Shown here: piece after piece, positions 1 to 8,474 of the stretch
Layout: every line of letters begins with the position of its first letter
Position numbering within the stretch: position 1 is the first letter of the stretch
From: Sphingobacterium hotanense
GTDB taxonomy: Bacteria > Bacteroidota > Bacteroidia > Sphingobacteriales > Sphingobacteriaceae
NCBI RefSeq assembly: GCF_008274825.1
Contig: NZ_CP030848.1
Location: 806,001 to 870,000, forward strand
Direction of reading: 5' to 3'
DNA: 64,000 nucleotides
The notes under the pieces: model-generated
Told to the model about the DNA's origin: nothing
Databases searched by the model: none
What the model saw: only the letters and a program-made list of their open reading frames with translations
Position numbers and translations under genes: made by a program

Positions 1-163
1 CGAAAAGCAAGTGTACACACTTCCTAAACACTTAGATGAGAAAGTTGCTCGTTTACACTTAGCACATATCGGTGTAGAGTTAGAAGAACTAACACAAGAA
101 CAAGCAGAATATATCGGTGTTACGGTAGAAGGCCCTTACAAGCCGGAAGCGTATCGTTATTAG
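1..163 (+). CDS. ahcY: Adenosylhomocysteinase, C-terminal end (partial)
   Basis: Only the last 53 residues are in the window; the gene begins upstream. The frame reads the diagnostic C-terminus of S-adenosyl-L-homocysteine hydrolase: [14 protein letters not shown], then EQAEYIGV, ending in [10 protein letters not shown]. In this family the final Lys-Tyr region reaches into the neighbouring subunit and completes its NAD site. The enzyme splits S-adenosylhomocysteine into adenosine and homocysteine, so it supplies the substrate of metE, the next gene on the same strand. Its stop is TAG at 161-163, which is also the first unit of a heptad repeat array. Confidence 0.95.
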   Translation, partial: EKQVYTLPKHLDEKVARLHLAHIGVELEELTQEQAEYIGVTVEGPYKPEAYRY

Positions 164-209
164 ATATTAGATATTAGACATCAGATATTAGATGTAAGAT
201 TTAAGAACC
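161..209 (+). repeat. TAGAYAT heptad array fused to the ahcY stop codon
   Basis: Seven consecutive 7-nt units run from the TAG stop: TAGATAT, TAGATAT, TAGACAT, CAGATAT, TAGATGT, AAGATTT, AAGAACC. The last unit overlaps the left stem of the terminator at 206-230. The same design follows three other genes in the window (10153, 10487 on the minus strand, 54680). A reverse-oriented piece of the same family lies at about 625-644. Confidence 0.85.
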
Positions 210-230
210 TGCAGCAATGCAGGTTTTTTT
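206..230 (+). terminator. Rho-independent terminator of ahcY
   Basis: Stem AACCTGCA (206-213), loop GCAA, stem TGCAGGTT (218-225), then a T run to 230. Nearly the same hairpin ends the response-regulator gene at 10422-10452, and a shorter version ends the kinase gene at 10192-10216. Confidence 0.9.
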
Positions 231-239
231 GTGGTTTGT

Positions 240-347
240 TTTGAAGAAAGGAAGGATTTTAGAATTGGGATTTTGTCTTTGAAATAGGAAAGGAAGGGAA
301 TTTTGTTTTGAACAGGGAAAGGAAGGATAAAAGGGTGAGCAGGATCG
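240..347 (+). repeat. Three purine-rich repeat arms (left side)
   Basis: Three copies of a TTTGAA-nnn-GGAAAGGAAGGA motif begin near 240, 278 and 307. The third continues into a GAGCAGGATCGTG tail. Reverse complements of the same unit lie at 465-497 and 575-614, so left and right copies can pair around the palindrome at 389-408. The unit recurs at 10250-10408 and 54741-55117. No coding potential is apparent. Confidence 0.8.
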
Positions 348-388
348 TGTATTACGTTTGATAGTGGATGAATTATATTTTTTATAGG

Positions 389-408
389 AGACGTTTAGTG
401 AAACGTCT
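389..408. repeat. GACGTTT palindrome core
   Basis: AGACGTTT (389-396), loop AGTG, AAACGTCT (401-408). The same core, with conserved flanks (TATAGGAG before, CTGAAACGC after), occurs twice at 54850-54966. It resembles short intergenic palindromes of the REP type, but no transposase of the REP-associated class is in the window. Confidence 0.75.
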
Positions 409-464
409 TCTGAAACGCACGATTATGATCTGAATCCCATCATTCTCCACTATACCTGATCCTG

Positions 465-614
465 TCAATCCTTGAATCCTTCCTTTCCTGGTTCAGAAAT
501 AGTATTTAGTAGTTAGTACTTAGTATAAAGAACTATGGTGGGCAATTTGTCCCTCACTTTTACCGCATGCCAAATATCCTGCTCATCCTTGCATCCTTCC
601 TTTCCTTTCTTCAA
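465..614 (-). repeat. Two purine-rich repeat arms (right side, inverted)
   Basis: Reverse complements of the left arms lie at 465-497 and 575-614, both containing ATCCTTCCTTTCCT preceded by a GATCCTG or ATCCTGCTC segment. The second copy lies inside the heptad-bounded element at 500-691. Together with 240-347 they give nested inverted repeats. Confidence 0.75.
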
Positions 615-691
615 GGCAAATTCCAATATCTAACATCTAAAATCAATTTCCGCCATAGGTCTAACTACTAACTACTAAATACTAACTACTT
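500..691. repeat. Heptad-bounded intergenic element, copy 1
   Basis: The left end has four 7-nt units (TAGTATT, TAGTAGT, TAGTACT, TAGTATA; 500-527). The right end has GGTC (658-661) followed by four inverted units (ACTACTA, ACTACTA, AATACTA, ACTACTT; 664-691). Total length is 192 bp. Two other elements with the same ends are at 18247-18431 (185 bp) and 22731-22920 (190 bp); their interiors do not resemble each other. The right end abuts the metE promoter. Confidence 0.8.
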
Positions 692-693
692 TT

Positions 694-725
694 TTTGTTT
701 TATTCAATTCTTCTCCATATCTTAG
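694..725 (+). promoter_or_regulatory. Bacteroidota-type promoter of metE
   Basis: A -33 box TTTG (694-697, in a T run) is followed after exactly 20 nt by TATCTTAG (718-725), close to the -7 consensus TAnnTTTG. The predicted start near 729-732 is where the riboswitch P1 helix begins. Confidence 0.65.
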
Positions 726-730
726 CCGTC

Positions 731-830
731 GCTTATAGAGAAAGGCAGAGGGAATAGACCCGATGAAGCCTTAGCAACCTGTCTCTTGACAAGGTGCTAA
801 ATTCTACCTTTGAAAAAGGAATGATAAGCC
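731..830 (+). promoter_or_regulatory. SAM-I (S-box) riboswitch
   Basis: Conserved S-box blocks appear in order: CTTAT (P1 left, 732-736), GGCAGAGGGA, CCCGATGAAGCC, GCAACCT, AAGGTGCTAA and GATAAG (P1 right, 823-828). It precedes metE, a classical member of the SAM regulon. The aptamer should bind S-adenosylmethionine and lower metE expression. No T-run terminator follows. GCCTTCTCT at 851-859 can pair with AGAGAAAGGC at 737-746, which suggests an alternative helix as the expression switch. Confidence 0.93.
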
Positions 831-900
831 AAGTTCACTAGTCCTAAGTGGCCTTCTCTAGCAAAGTAAAATAGTAGATTAAAAATTTATTCAATACTGT

Positions 901-3210
901 ATGTTATTAACGAACAACTTAGGATACCCACGTGTGGGTGCATTCCGCGAGCTAAAGAAAGCTAACGAAGCTTACTGGGCGAAGAAAATTAGCGCGGAAG
1001 AATTATTGCAAGCTGGACTGAAAATCCGTGAAGGCAACTGGAAGACTCAACAAGAAGCGGGTATCGATTTGATCCCATCGAATGACTTCTCATTTTACGA
1101 TCAAGTATTGGACTTATCTTTAACTGTAGGTGCAATCCCTGCTCGTTACAATTCATTATTAAATAAAATCGATCGCCAATATAACTTAGACTTATATTTT
1201 GCGATGGCTCGTGGTTTCCAAGAGGGTGGCGTAGATGTTACTGCTATGGAAATGACAAAATGGTTCGACACGAACTACCACTATATCGTTCCTGAGTTTG
1301 TAAAAAACCAAGAATTCAAATTAACTTCTGAAAAATTCTTAAGCGAATATAACGAAGCTAAACAATTGGGTATTGAGACTAAACCAGTTATCATTGGCCC
1401 AATCTCTTACTTATTATTAGGTAAGGAAAAAGAATCAGGATTTAACCGTATCGACCTTATCGATAACTTACTTCCTGTATACGAAGAAATCTTATCAAAG
1501 TTAGCGGAAGCTGGTGCTCAATACGTTCAAATCGACGAACCTTTCTTAGCGCTTGATATTGATGATGCTACTCGCGCATTGTACGGTAAAGTTTTTGAAA
1601 AACTTGCTGCTGCTGCGAAAGGCGTTAAATTAATCGTTGCTACATATTTCGAAGCTCTACGCGACAACGAAGACACAGCAGTTAGTCTTCCGGTATACGC
1701 GTTACACCTAGACTTAGTTCGTGGTGAAAAACAGCTTGACACTATATTATCAAAAGTTCCAGCTTCATTGACTTTATCTTTAGGTATTGTCGAAGGAAGA
1801 AATATCTGGAAAAATGATTACGAAAACTCTTTAGTAAAAATCAAACAAGCAGTTGATGCTTTAGGTAAAGACCGCGTATGGGTTGCTCCTTCATCGTCAT
1901 TATTGCACGTTCCATTTGATTTAGATAACGAAAATAACGAAGAGTCGCTTCCTAAAGAAGTTAAAAACTGGTTAGCATTTGCTAAACAAAAATTAGCGGA
2001 AGTTAAGGACTTAGCGGTATTAGCAGAAGGTGAAGTTGATGCTGCGACTCAAGAACGTTTCGAAGCTAACAAAGCTGCTGCAGAAAGCCGTCGTACTTCT
2101 CCATTGATCCACAAGCCAGAGGTTAAAGAACGCGTTAGCAACATTACTGATGATGATGCAAAACGTACTTCTCCTTTTGACGCACGTAAAGCTGCTCAAC
2201 AAGCTAAATTTAACTTGCCAGGATTCGCAACTACAACAATCGGTTCATTCCCACAAACGAAAGATGTTCGTAAATGGAGAGCTGATTTGAAAAAAGGAGC
2301 AATCTCACAAGAGCAATACGACAAAGAAATCGCTGAAGAAACTGAAAGAACAATCCGTTTACAGGAAGAATTAGATATCGATGTATTAGTACACGGTGAA
2401 TTCGAGCGTAACGACATGGTTGAGTACTTCGGTGAGCAATTAGCAGGATATGCATTTACTCAAAACGGATGGGTTCAATCCTACGGTTCTCGTTGCGTTA
2501 AACCTCCGGTAATTTATGGTGATGTATACCGTCCTGAAGACATGACTGTACGTTGGTCAGCTTATGCACAATCGTTGACTAACCGTCCAGTGAAAGGGAT
2601 GTTGACAGGTCCTGTTACGATCTTACAATGGTCTTTCGTGCGTAATGATCAACCTCGTTCAACAACGACATATCAAATCGCTTTAGCTATTCTTGACGAA
2701 GTTCAGGCATTAGAAAAAGCAGGTATCAAAATTATTCAAATTGATGAGCCAGCTATTCGCGAAGGTCTACCATTGCGTAAAGCAGATCAACAAGCATATT
2801 TAGATTGGGCTGTACGTTCATTCCGCGTTTCTTCGTCAAACGTTGATGATGATACGCAGATCCACACACACATGTGTTACTCAGAATTCAACGATATCAT
2901 TCAAGATATCGCTGCAATGGATGCTGACGTGATCACGATTGAGACTTCACGTTCTCAAATGGAATTATTAGATGCATTTGCTGACTTTAAATATCCAAAC
3001 GATATTGGTCCTGGTGTATATGATATCCACTCTCCACGCGTTCCTAGCACGGAAGAAATGGTGAATTTACTTCGTAAAGCAAAAGCGGTAGTTCCTGCTG
3101 AGCAATTATGGGTTAACCCTGACTGTGGTTTGAAAACTCGTGCTTGGCCTGAGACAAAAGCAGCATTAGAATCTATGGTGGAAGCCGCTAAGATTTTAAG
3201 AGCTGAATAA
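901..3210 (+). CDS. metE: Cobalamin-independent methionine synthase
   Basis: 769 residues, the normal length for MetE. It transfers a methyl group from 5-methyltetrahydropteroyltriglutamate to homocysteine in the cytoplasm. The N-terminal half (about 1-390) is the catalytically silent barrel copy; the C-terminal half (about 430-769) is the active barrel. Zinc ligands of the family are visible in HTHMCYSEF (His and Cys) and in NPDCGLKTR (Cys). The ATG at 901 gives the typical start LGYPRVGAFRELK. It is a single-gene unit behind a SAM-I riboswitch and followed by a strong terminator, so it should be turned off when SAM is plentiful. Confidence 0.98.
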   Translation: MLLTNNLGYPRVGAFRELKKANEAYWAKKISAEELLQAGLKIREGNWKTQQEAGIDLIPSNDFSFYDQVLDLSLTVGAIPARYNSLLNKIDRQYNLDLYFAMARGFQEGGVDVTAMEMTKWFDTNYHYIVPEFVKNQEFKLTSEKFLSEYNEAKQLGIETKPVIIGPISYLLLGKEKESGFNRIDLIDNLLPVYEEILSKLAEAGAQYVQIDEPFLALDIDDATRALYGKVFEKLAAAAKGVKLIVATYFEALRDNEDTAVSLPVYALHLDLVRGEKQLDTILSKVPASLTLSLGIVEGRNIWKNDYENSLVKIKQAVDALGKDRVWVAPSSSLLHVPFDLDNENNEESLPKEVKNWLAFAKQKLAEVKDLAVLAEGEVDAATQERFEANKAAAESRRTSPLIHKPEVKERVSNITDDDAKRTSPFDARKAAQQAKFNLPGFATTTIGSFPQTKDVRKWRADLKKGAISQEQYDKEIAEETERTIRLQEELDIDVLVHGEFERNDMVEYFGEQLAGYAFTQNGWVQSYGSRCVKPPVIYGDVYRPEDMTVRWSAYAQSLTNRPVKGMLTGPVTILQWSFVRNDQPRSTTTYQIALAILDEVQALEKAGIKIIQIDEPAIREGLPLRKADQQAYLDWAVRSFRVSSSNVDDDTQIHTHMCYSEFNDIIQDIAAMDADVITIETSRSQMELLDAFADFKYPNDIGPGVYDIHSPRVPSTEEMVNLLRKAKAVVPAEQLWVNPDCGLKTRAWPETKAALESMVEAAKILRAE

Positions 3211-3242
3211 ACTAAGCTTGTAGTAATATAAAATATCGTATG

Positions 3243-3280
3243 AAACGGTCTGCGTAGTGATATGCAGACCGTTTTTGTTT
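3243..3280 (+). terminator. Rho-independent terminator of metE
   Basis: Stem AAACGGTCTGC (3243-3253) pairs with GCAGACCGTTT (3264-3274), followed by a T-rich tract. The 163 nt from 3281 to the next gene show no further structure that I can support. Confidence 0.9.
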
Positions 3281-3443
3281 ATTTTCTTGGATAAACATTT
3301 ATACAGATCGTTCCAATCGCTTTTCGGTAGCATGTTGGTTTACAAATCATTAGTATGATGTATCGAGAAACGAAGTTCGATTCGGGCTTTGTACTCAAAC
3401 TATTTGTAGCTATGGTTGTTTTTAATAGTAAAGGAAATAAAAT

Positions 3444-3626
3444 ATGAATAGATTGACATTAGGATTAATGGTTTTTGCGGTGACTAGTTTATTGAGTAGT
3501 TGTGCTGCAATTGAGGGTATCTTTAAAGCGGGGATGTGGTCCGGCATTATCATGGTAGTTATTGTTGTTGCCTTGATTATTTGGTTAATTTCAAAATTCA
3601 TGAACCGCGGCGGTGGAGTAGATTAA
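3444..3626 (+). CDS. Small membrane lipoprotein, unknown function
   Basis: 60 residues. An N-terminal signal segment ends in a lipobox (LLSSC, Cys at about 20), followed after a short linker by one hydrophobic helix (about 33-51, GIIMVVIVVALIIWLI) and a short tail KFMNRGGGVD. This architecture occurs as a short conserved family in Bacteroidota and is sometimes loosely named in databases; I see no enzymatic motif. It precedes the DUF4833 gene by 68 nt on the same strand. It is probably a real gene because the lipobox and helix are well formed. Confidence 0.7.
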   Translation: MNRLTLGLMVFAVTSLLSSCAAIEGIFKAGMWSGIIMVVIVVALIIWLISKFMNRGGGVD

Positions 3627-3694
3627 AATCTTTTACTAAAACTTTACTTCTACTTAATATAATTTGCTGTAATTTAAAGCAAATTTCATATCAC

Positions 3695-4222
3695 ATGAAG
3701 CATACGCTGCTATTAGTCTGCCTGATTAACTTGATCCTCCCGGTTCTAGCACAATCAGGATACCCAAAACCCTCGAATATGAAAGATGTTTTGTTTTATA
3801 TCCAACATAATCGGGGGCATAATACTTATATCTACGCTTTGAATCGACTTGATGATGGCAACATCAATAAGAAGGATCCGATCGAAGTGTATCGTGAATT
3901 ATTTGATGAGGACGGCAAGATAAAGCCGCTCTCTGTAATTCAGCGGAATTTCGCCTATGGCATCTCTACGCAAGTAGTGGATTCAGATTCCTACGAGGCA
4001 TCAATCGTGTCGCTGCCAAGCCAAAAGTTTTTCCTGCACATCAAGTCAAATAAGGGTTCCTATGTTGAAACCACGGTGAACAACGTGAAGATGCGTGTAG
4101 ATCGTATTTTTATTCAGCAGAAGGAGGGAACTTCGGGCCTTGGAACCAAGGTGGACCATATTATTTTCTATGGGAAATCGGGACACCGATCTGTTGTAGA
4201 GAAACTCGAGATAAAAGAGTAA
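3695..4222 (+). CDS. Secreted DUF4833-family protein
   Basis: 175 residues from the ATG at 3695; a longer open frame runs upstream but lacks a plausible start, whereas MKHTLLLVCLINLILPVLAQ is a clear signal peptide. The mature part has the DUF4833 pattern: YPKPSN near the start, LFYIQHN, NTYIYALN, then IQRNFAYGI and a C-terminal beta-rich region. Function is unknown. It is likely exported to the periplasm. It sits alone between a small lipoprotein and a 2-hydroxyacid dehydrogenase. Confidence 0.8.
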   Translation: MKHTLLLVCLINLILPVLAQSGYPKPSNMKDVLFYIQHNRGHNTYIYALNRLDDGNINKKDPIEVYRELFDEDGKIKPLSVIQRNFAYGISTQVVDSDSYEASIVSLPSQKFFLHIKSNKGSYVETTVNNVKMRVDRIFIQQKEGTSGLGTKVDHIIFYGKSGHRSVVEKLEIKE

Positions 4223-4339
4223 GCCCCATTATTTTGATAATTACCGATTTTCTATCCTGCACATCAAAGTACAGGACAGTCTTATCGATTATTTGCCTTA
4301 ATTTAGACGTTTAACGTTCTAACCGATCATTTTAGATCC

Positions 4340-5506
4340 ATGAGTAAAAAAATACTATTCAAATACAATTCAAAATATCCTTCAGTAACTGATTTAAAGC
4401 GTAAAGCTAAATCAAGAATTCCCAAGTTTGCTTTCGATTACCTCGAAGGAGGCTGTAATGAAGAGCTTAACTTAGCAAGAAATGAGAATGATTTTGACGA
4501 TATTCTTCTAAAGCCACAGTATCTGCATGTTGCTGGCGATATTGATATGTCGGTAAACCTGTTCGGCCGAACTTATGCTGCTCCCTTCGGTATTTCACCG
4601 ATTGGATTGCAAGGACTAATGTGGCCTAATGCACCTGAAATATTGGCGAAAGCCGCTGCCAAGCATGATATACCCTATACCTTAAGTACCGTTTCTACCA
4701 GTTCGATAGAACGCATCGCCGAGGTCTCCGATGGGAAGGCATGGTTTCAGCTTTATCATCCTACGGAAGATCGATTAAGAGATGATATTTTACGCCGTTT
4801 AAAAGATGTAGAATGTCCTGTTTTGGTGGTACTCGTCGATGTTCCTTCATTCGGCTTACGGTATCGGGAAATTAAATCGGGTCTTTCTATGCCGCCCAAG
4901 ATGAATATTCAGAATATATTGCAGGCAATGGTCTGTCCGGCATGGGGGATTAAAACACTTCAGCACGGGATTCCTTCCTTTGCCACGTTGAAACCCTATA
5001 TGGAAAAGGGATTAGATCTCGCGCAGCTTGGACAATTCATGAACCGTACATTCACTGGGAAAGTGAATGTGGAGAAAGTGAAAGCGATTCGCGATATTTG
5101 GCAAGGACCTTTGGTGTTAAAAGGTATTACAACCGATGAAGATATGGAAGCTGCAATTCAGGTCGGTGCCGATGGGGTCATTGTTTCCAACCATGGTGGC
5201 CGACAGATTGATGCAGGTGAATCTTCTATACATTCATTGATGAAATTAGCTTCAAATCCTGTGTATAAGGAAAAGATAAAGATTATGTTGGATGGTGGGA
5301 TACGCTCTGGCGTGGATTTAGGTAGAGCCTATGCCGTGGGTTCGGATTTTAACTTTATGGGCCGCCCATTTATGTATGGCGTCGGGGCATTAGGGGATGA
5401 GGGTGCGGATCATACCATAACCATGTTCAAAGCACAATTGTATCAGGTCATGCAACAATTAACGCTTGAAAATATAACACAGTTTCCGGGTAGACTGATA
5501 AGATAA
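4340..5506 (+). CDS. FMN-dependent alpha-hydroxy-acid dehydrogenase (lactate dehydrogenase-like)
   Basis: 388 residues, typical of the glycolate oxidase / L-lactate dehydrogenase (LldD) family. These TIM-barrel flavoenzymes oxidise L-2-hydroxy acids to 2-keto acids. Family marks are FDYLEGGCNEE near the N-terminus, QLYHPTEDR (about 140), LVLVDVPSFGLRYRE, the active-site block VSNHGGRQID with its catalytic His and Arg, and LDGGIRSGVD for FMN phosphate binding. L-lactate is the likeliest substrate, but glycolate or mandelate cannot be excluded from sequence. It is a single gene with its own terminator at 5505-5541. Confidence 0.85.
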   Translation: MSKKILFKYNSKYPSVTDLKRKAKSRIPKFAFDYLEGGCNEELNLARNENDFDDILLKPQYLHVAGDIDMSVNLFGRTYAAPFGISPIGLQGLMWPNAPEILAKAAAKHDIPYTLSTVSTSSIERIAEVSDGKAWFQLYHPTEDRLRDDILRRLKDVECPVLVVLVDVPSFGLRYREIKSGLSMPPKMNIQNILQAMVCPAWGIKTLQHGIPSFATLKPYMEKGLDLAQLGQFMNRTFTGKVNVEKVKAIRDIWQGPLVLKGITTDEDMEAAIQVGADGVIVSNHGGRQIDAGESSIHSLMKLASNPVYKEKIKIMLDGGIRSGVDLGRAYAVGSDFNFMGRPFMYGVGALGDEGADHTITMFKAQLYQVMQQLTLENITQFPGRLIR

Positions 5507-5541
5507 AAACAAAGCCACCTATTTTAGGTGGCTTTGTTTTT
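5505..5541. terminator. Terminator between convergent lldD-like gene and uvrB
   Basis: AAAAACAAAGCCACCT pairs with AGGTGGCTTTGTTTTT (5526-5541). The outer A/T tracts provide T runs on both strands, so it can end both the plus-strand gene (5506) and uvrB (5581). Confidence 0.9.
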
Positions 5542-5580
5542 ATATAAATGCTATTTAAAAATTATTTCGTTTCGAAGAAT

Positions 5581-7614
5581 CTATCTTTTTCCAAATTTGT
5601 CTTCATAGGCTTTCTCCAGCGCGAACATCTCATCGCGTAATTTCGCTGCCTCTAAGAATTCCATCTCTTTTGCAGCTTTTTCCATACGCTTGCGCACTGT
5701 TTCTATCGCTTTTTTCATTTCATTATCGCTCATATATTCGATAAGTGGATCGGCAGCAACAGAAGCTGCCGCATCTGGTTCTATATAAGCTTTTGGTCCT
5801 ACCCCCATATCAGCGACCGAAGTTTGCTCCAGAATCTCTTCTTTTGTTTTACCAACCGTACGAGGGGTAATGCCATGTTCTAAGTTGTAACTGATCTGCT
5901 TATCACGACGTCTGTTCGTTTCATCGATGGTAATCCGCATACTATCAGTCATCTTGTCCGCATACATAATCACGCGGCCTTTTTCATTACGTGCTGCACG
6001 TCCGATCGTTTGGATTAAGGAACGTTCAGATCGCAAGAAACCCTCTTTATCGGCATCTAAAATAGCCACCAAGGTCACTTCTGGTAAGTCTAAACCCTCT
6101 CTTAATAAGTTGACCCCGACAAGGACATCAAATTCGCCCAAGCGCAGTCCGCGAAGTATTTCCACGCGTTCTAAGGTTTTTACTTCCGAGTGGATATAGC
6201 GTACTTTGATATTCAAGCGGGTCATGTATTTGGTAAGCTCTTCCGCCATACGCTTCGTCAAAGTCGTCGCCAGCACTCTACCGCCCTCTTTAATGGTCTT
6301 ATCAACTTCTTCCAAGAAATCGTCGACCTGGTTGATTGCAGGTTTAACTTCTATGATCGGGTCTAAAAGGCCTGTAGGACGAATGACTTGCTCGACAACA
6401 ACACCTTCGGTCTGTTGCAATTCGTAATCCCCTGGAGTAGCCGATACATATACCGTTTGATTGGTCAGGGATTCGAATTCCGGGAAGTTCAATGGTCGGT
6501 TATCTAATGCCGCCGGTAATCGGAAACCGTGCTCTACTAATGAAATCTTTCTTGAGCGGTCGCCACCATACATCGCACGCAATTGAGGGATGGTCACGTG
6601 GCTTTCATCAATAACCATGAGGTAATCATCCGGGAAATAATCGATCAAACAGAAGGGGCGCATGCCTGGTTGTCTGCCATCAAAAAATCGAGAATAGTTC
6701 TCAATTCCCGAACAGTAGCCCAATTCGCGCATCATTTCTAAATCGTAATTAACACGCTCTTCAAGACGCTTTGCTTCCAACATTTTACCCTCATCTTCCA
6801 GTTGTGCTTTGCGATGGACCAATTCTTCCTGAATGCCCCAGATCGATTGGGTGAACTTCTCTTTCGGCGTAACGAAAAGATTGGCCGGAAATAAAGCTAG
6901 GGTTTCATGCTTTTGAAGCGTTCGTCCCGACACAGGATCTATTTCACTAAGCTCGTCTATATCGTCGCCGAAAAAGGAAATGCGATAGGCGTTATCCATA
7001 TAAGCAGGGTAGACATCGACTGTATCGCCTTTTACTCTAAACGTACCGCGTTTGAAATCTGCCGTAGTCCTTGCGTAAAGTATTTCGACCAATTTATGTA
7101 AAAAGGCATTTCTACTAATGGTGGTACCTACGCCAAATCGAAAGATTGAGCGCGAGAAATCTTCTGGGTTACCCATACCGTAAATACACGATACGGATGA
7201 GACTACAATAACATCTCTTCGTCCAGACATAAGCGCAGAGGTCGTTGCTAAACGGAGTTTTTCGATTTCCTCATTGATCGCTAAATCTTTCTCTATGTAC
7301 GTGTTGGATGAAGCAATGAATGCTTCCGGTTGGTAATAGTCATAATAGGACACGAAATAATGCACTGCATTATTGGGAAAGAATTGTTTGAACTCTCCAT
7401 ATAACTGTGCTGCCAATGTCTTATTGTGGCTTAAAATAAGGGTTGGTTTCTGCGTTTCTTGAATAAGATTCGCCACGGTAAATGTTTTACCAGATCCCGT
7501 TACGCCTAATAATGTTTGATATTGTTCTCCTTGCTCGACGCCCGCTACTAATTCTTTGATCGCTTGAGGCTGATCGCCAGTAGGTTTATATTCAGATGTT
7601 AATTGAAATTTCAT
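5581..7614 (-). CDS. uvrB: Excinuclease ABC subunit B
   Basis: 677 residues. It is the damage-verification helicase of nucleotide excision repair, loaded by UvrA and then binding UvrC. Walker A is GVTGSGKT (about 38-45). The DNA-probing beta hairpin is seen in YYDYYQPEAF (about 92-101). The helicase box DESH and motif VI QTIGRAARN are intact. The C-terminal UVR domain (KRMEKAAKEMEFLEAAKLRDEM region) that contacts UvrC is present. Start is the ATG at 7614. It is divergent from upp, 113 nt away. Confidence 0.98.
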   Translation of the reverse strand: MKFQLTSEYKPTGDQPQAIKELVAGVEQGEQYQTLLGVTGSGKTFTVANLIQETQKPTLILSHNKTLAAQLYGEFKQFFPNNAVHYFVSYYDYYQPEAFIASSNTYIEKDLAINEEIEKLRLATTSALMSGRRDVIVVSSVSCIYGMGNPEDFSRSIFRFGVGTTISRNAFLHKLVEILYARTTADFKRGTFRVKGDTVDVYPAYMDNAYRISFFGDDIDELSEIDPVSGRTLQKHETLALFPANLFVTPKEKFTQSIWGIQEELVHRKAQLEDEGKMLEAKRLEERVNYDLEMMRELGYCSGIENYSRFFDGRQPGMRPFCLIDYFPDDYLMVIDESHVTIPQLRAMYGGDRSRKISLVEHGFRLPAALDNRPLNFPEFESLTNQTVYVSATPGDYELQQTEGVVVEQVIRPTGLLDPIIEVKPAINQVDDFLEEVDKTIKEGGRVLATTLTKRMAEELTKYMTRLNIKVRYIHSEVKTLERVEILRGLRLGEFDVLVGVNLLREGLDLPEVTLVAILDADKEGFLRSERSLIQTIGRAARNEKGRVIMYADKMTDSMRITIDETNRRRDKQISYNLEHGITPRTVGKTKEEILEQTSVADMGVGPKAYIEPDAAASVAADPLIEYMSDNEMKKAIETVRKRMEKAAKEMEFLEAAKLRDEMFALEKAYEDKFGKR

Positions 7615-7727
7615 GCTTACCTTTCCACGCTAATTTATCAAATATTATTCCGTTTCCATAATAACTGATTAACGCACTCAATTGCGGAAAATAATTATTA
7701 AATTGCTTAACAACAAGACTTTTTGTC

Positions 7728-8372
7728 ATGATAACGATCTTAACAAAACAGAACAGTATTGCCAATCATTTTTTGGCAGAATTAAGAGATGTACGGATAC
7801 AGCAAGATCGGATGCGGTTTCGCCGCAATCTTGAGCGCCTCGGTGAGGTGATGGCCTATGAGATCAGTAAGACACTGGAATACCATTACGTCGATGTGGA
7901 AACACCGCTCGGTGTCGCAAGCACGCATTTGATGCCTCAGCAGCCGGTGATTGCCACGATTATGCGCGCGGGTCTACCGTTTCATCAGGGATTACTAAAT
8001 GTTTTTGATCGCGCTGATAGCGCCTTTATCGCAGCCTATCGCCATACCAAGAAGAGTGGTGAGTTTGAAATCCATAAGAAATATCAAAACACGCCGAATC
8101 TTGATGAAAAAGTGGTCATCATGGCCGATCCTATGTTGGCAACAGGAAAAAGCTTAGTGCTCTGTTGTAAAGATTTATTGAGTGAATACAATATCAAAGA
8201 GCTTCATATCGCTACTGTCATTGCTTCGGAAGAGGGGATACAGCATGTGAGAGCCTTCTTGCCGGAGGTGCAGATCTGGGTGGGAGCGGTCGATAATGAG
8301 CTGACCAGCAAGTCTTATATCGTTCCAGGTTTGGGGGATGCGGGCGACCTGGCATATGGTAATAAGGAATAA
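7728..8372 (+). CDS. upp: Uracil phosphoribosyltransferase
   Basis: 214 residues. It converts uracil and PRPP to UMP in pyrimidine salvage. The PRPP loop is MADPMLATGKSL and the uracil-binding C-terminal motif is YIVPGLGDAGD. IMRAGLPFHQGL is the conserved upstream block. The leader is short: TTTTTG ends 2 nt before the ATG at 7728, which hints at a very short or absent 5' untranslated region. The downstream gene begins about 100 nt later and may not be cotranscribed. Confidence 0.93.
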   Translation: MITILTKQNSIANHFLAELRDVRIQQDRMRFRRNLERLGEVMAYEISKTLEYHYVDVETPLGVASTHLMPQQPVIATIMRAGLPFHQGLLNVFDRADSAFIAAYRHTKKSGEFEIHKKYQNTPNLDEKVVIMADPMLATGKSLVLCCKDLLSEYNIKELHIATVIASEEGIQHVRAFLPEVQIWVGAVDNELTSKSYIVPGLGDAGDLAYGNKE

Positions 8373-8474
8373 CCTCCTAGCACAAGAGTAAACAAACATT
8401 TAGCAATTAGTTAATATATAATAAAAATATAATGAACAGTTTATCAGTACATTTAGATAACAAAACCTTTGTAT

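Noticed and set aside
161..209. Heptad arrays as possible CRISPR repeats
   Set aside because: The period is 7 nt with no spacers and no cas genes are nearby.
2196..2455. Reverse-strand ORFs inside metE
   Set aside because: They are shadows of a well-conserved coding gene on the other strand.
3536..3694. Longer N-terminus for the DUF4833 gene, overlapping the small lipoprotein gene
   Set aside because: The extra part overlaps another gene out of frame, while the ATG at 3695 starts a clear signal peptide.
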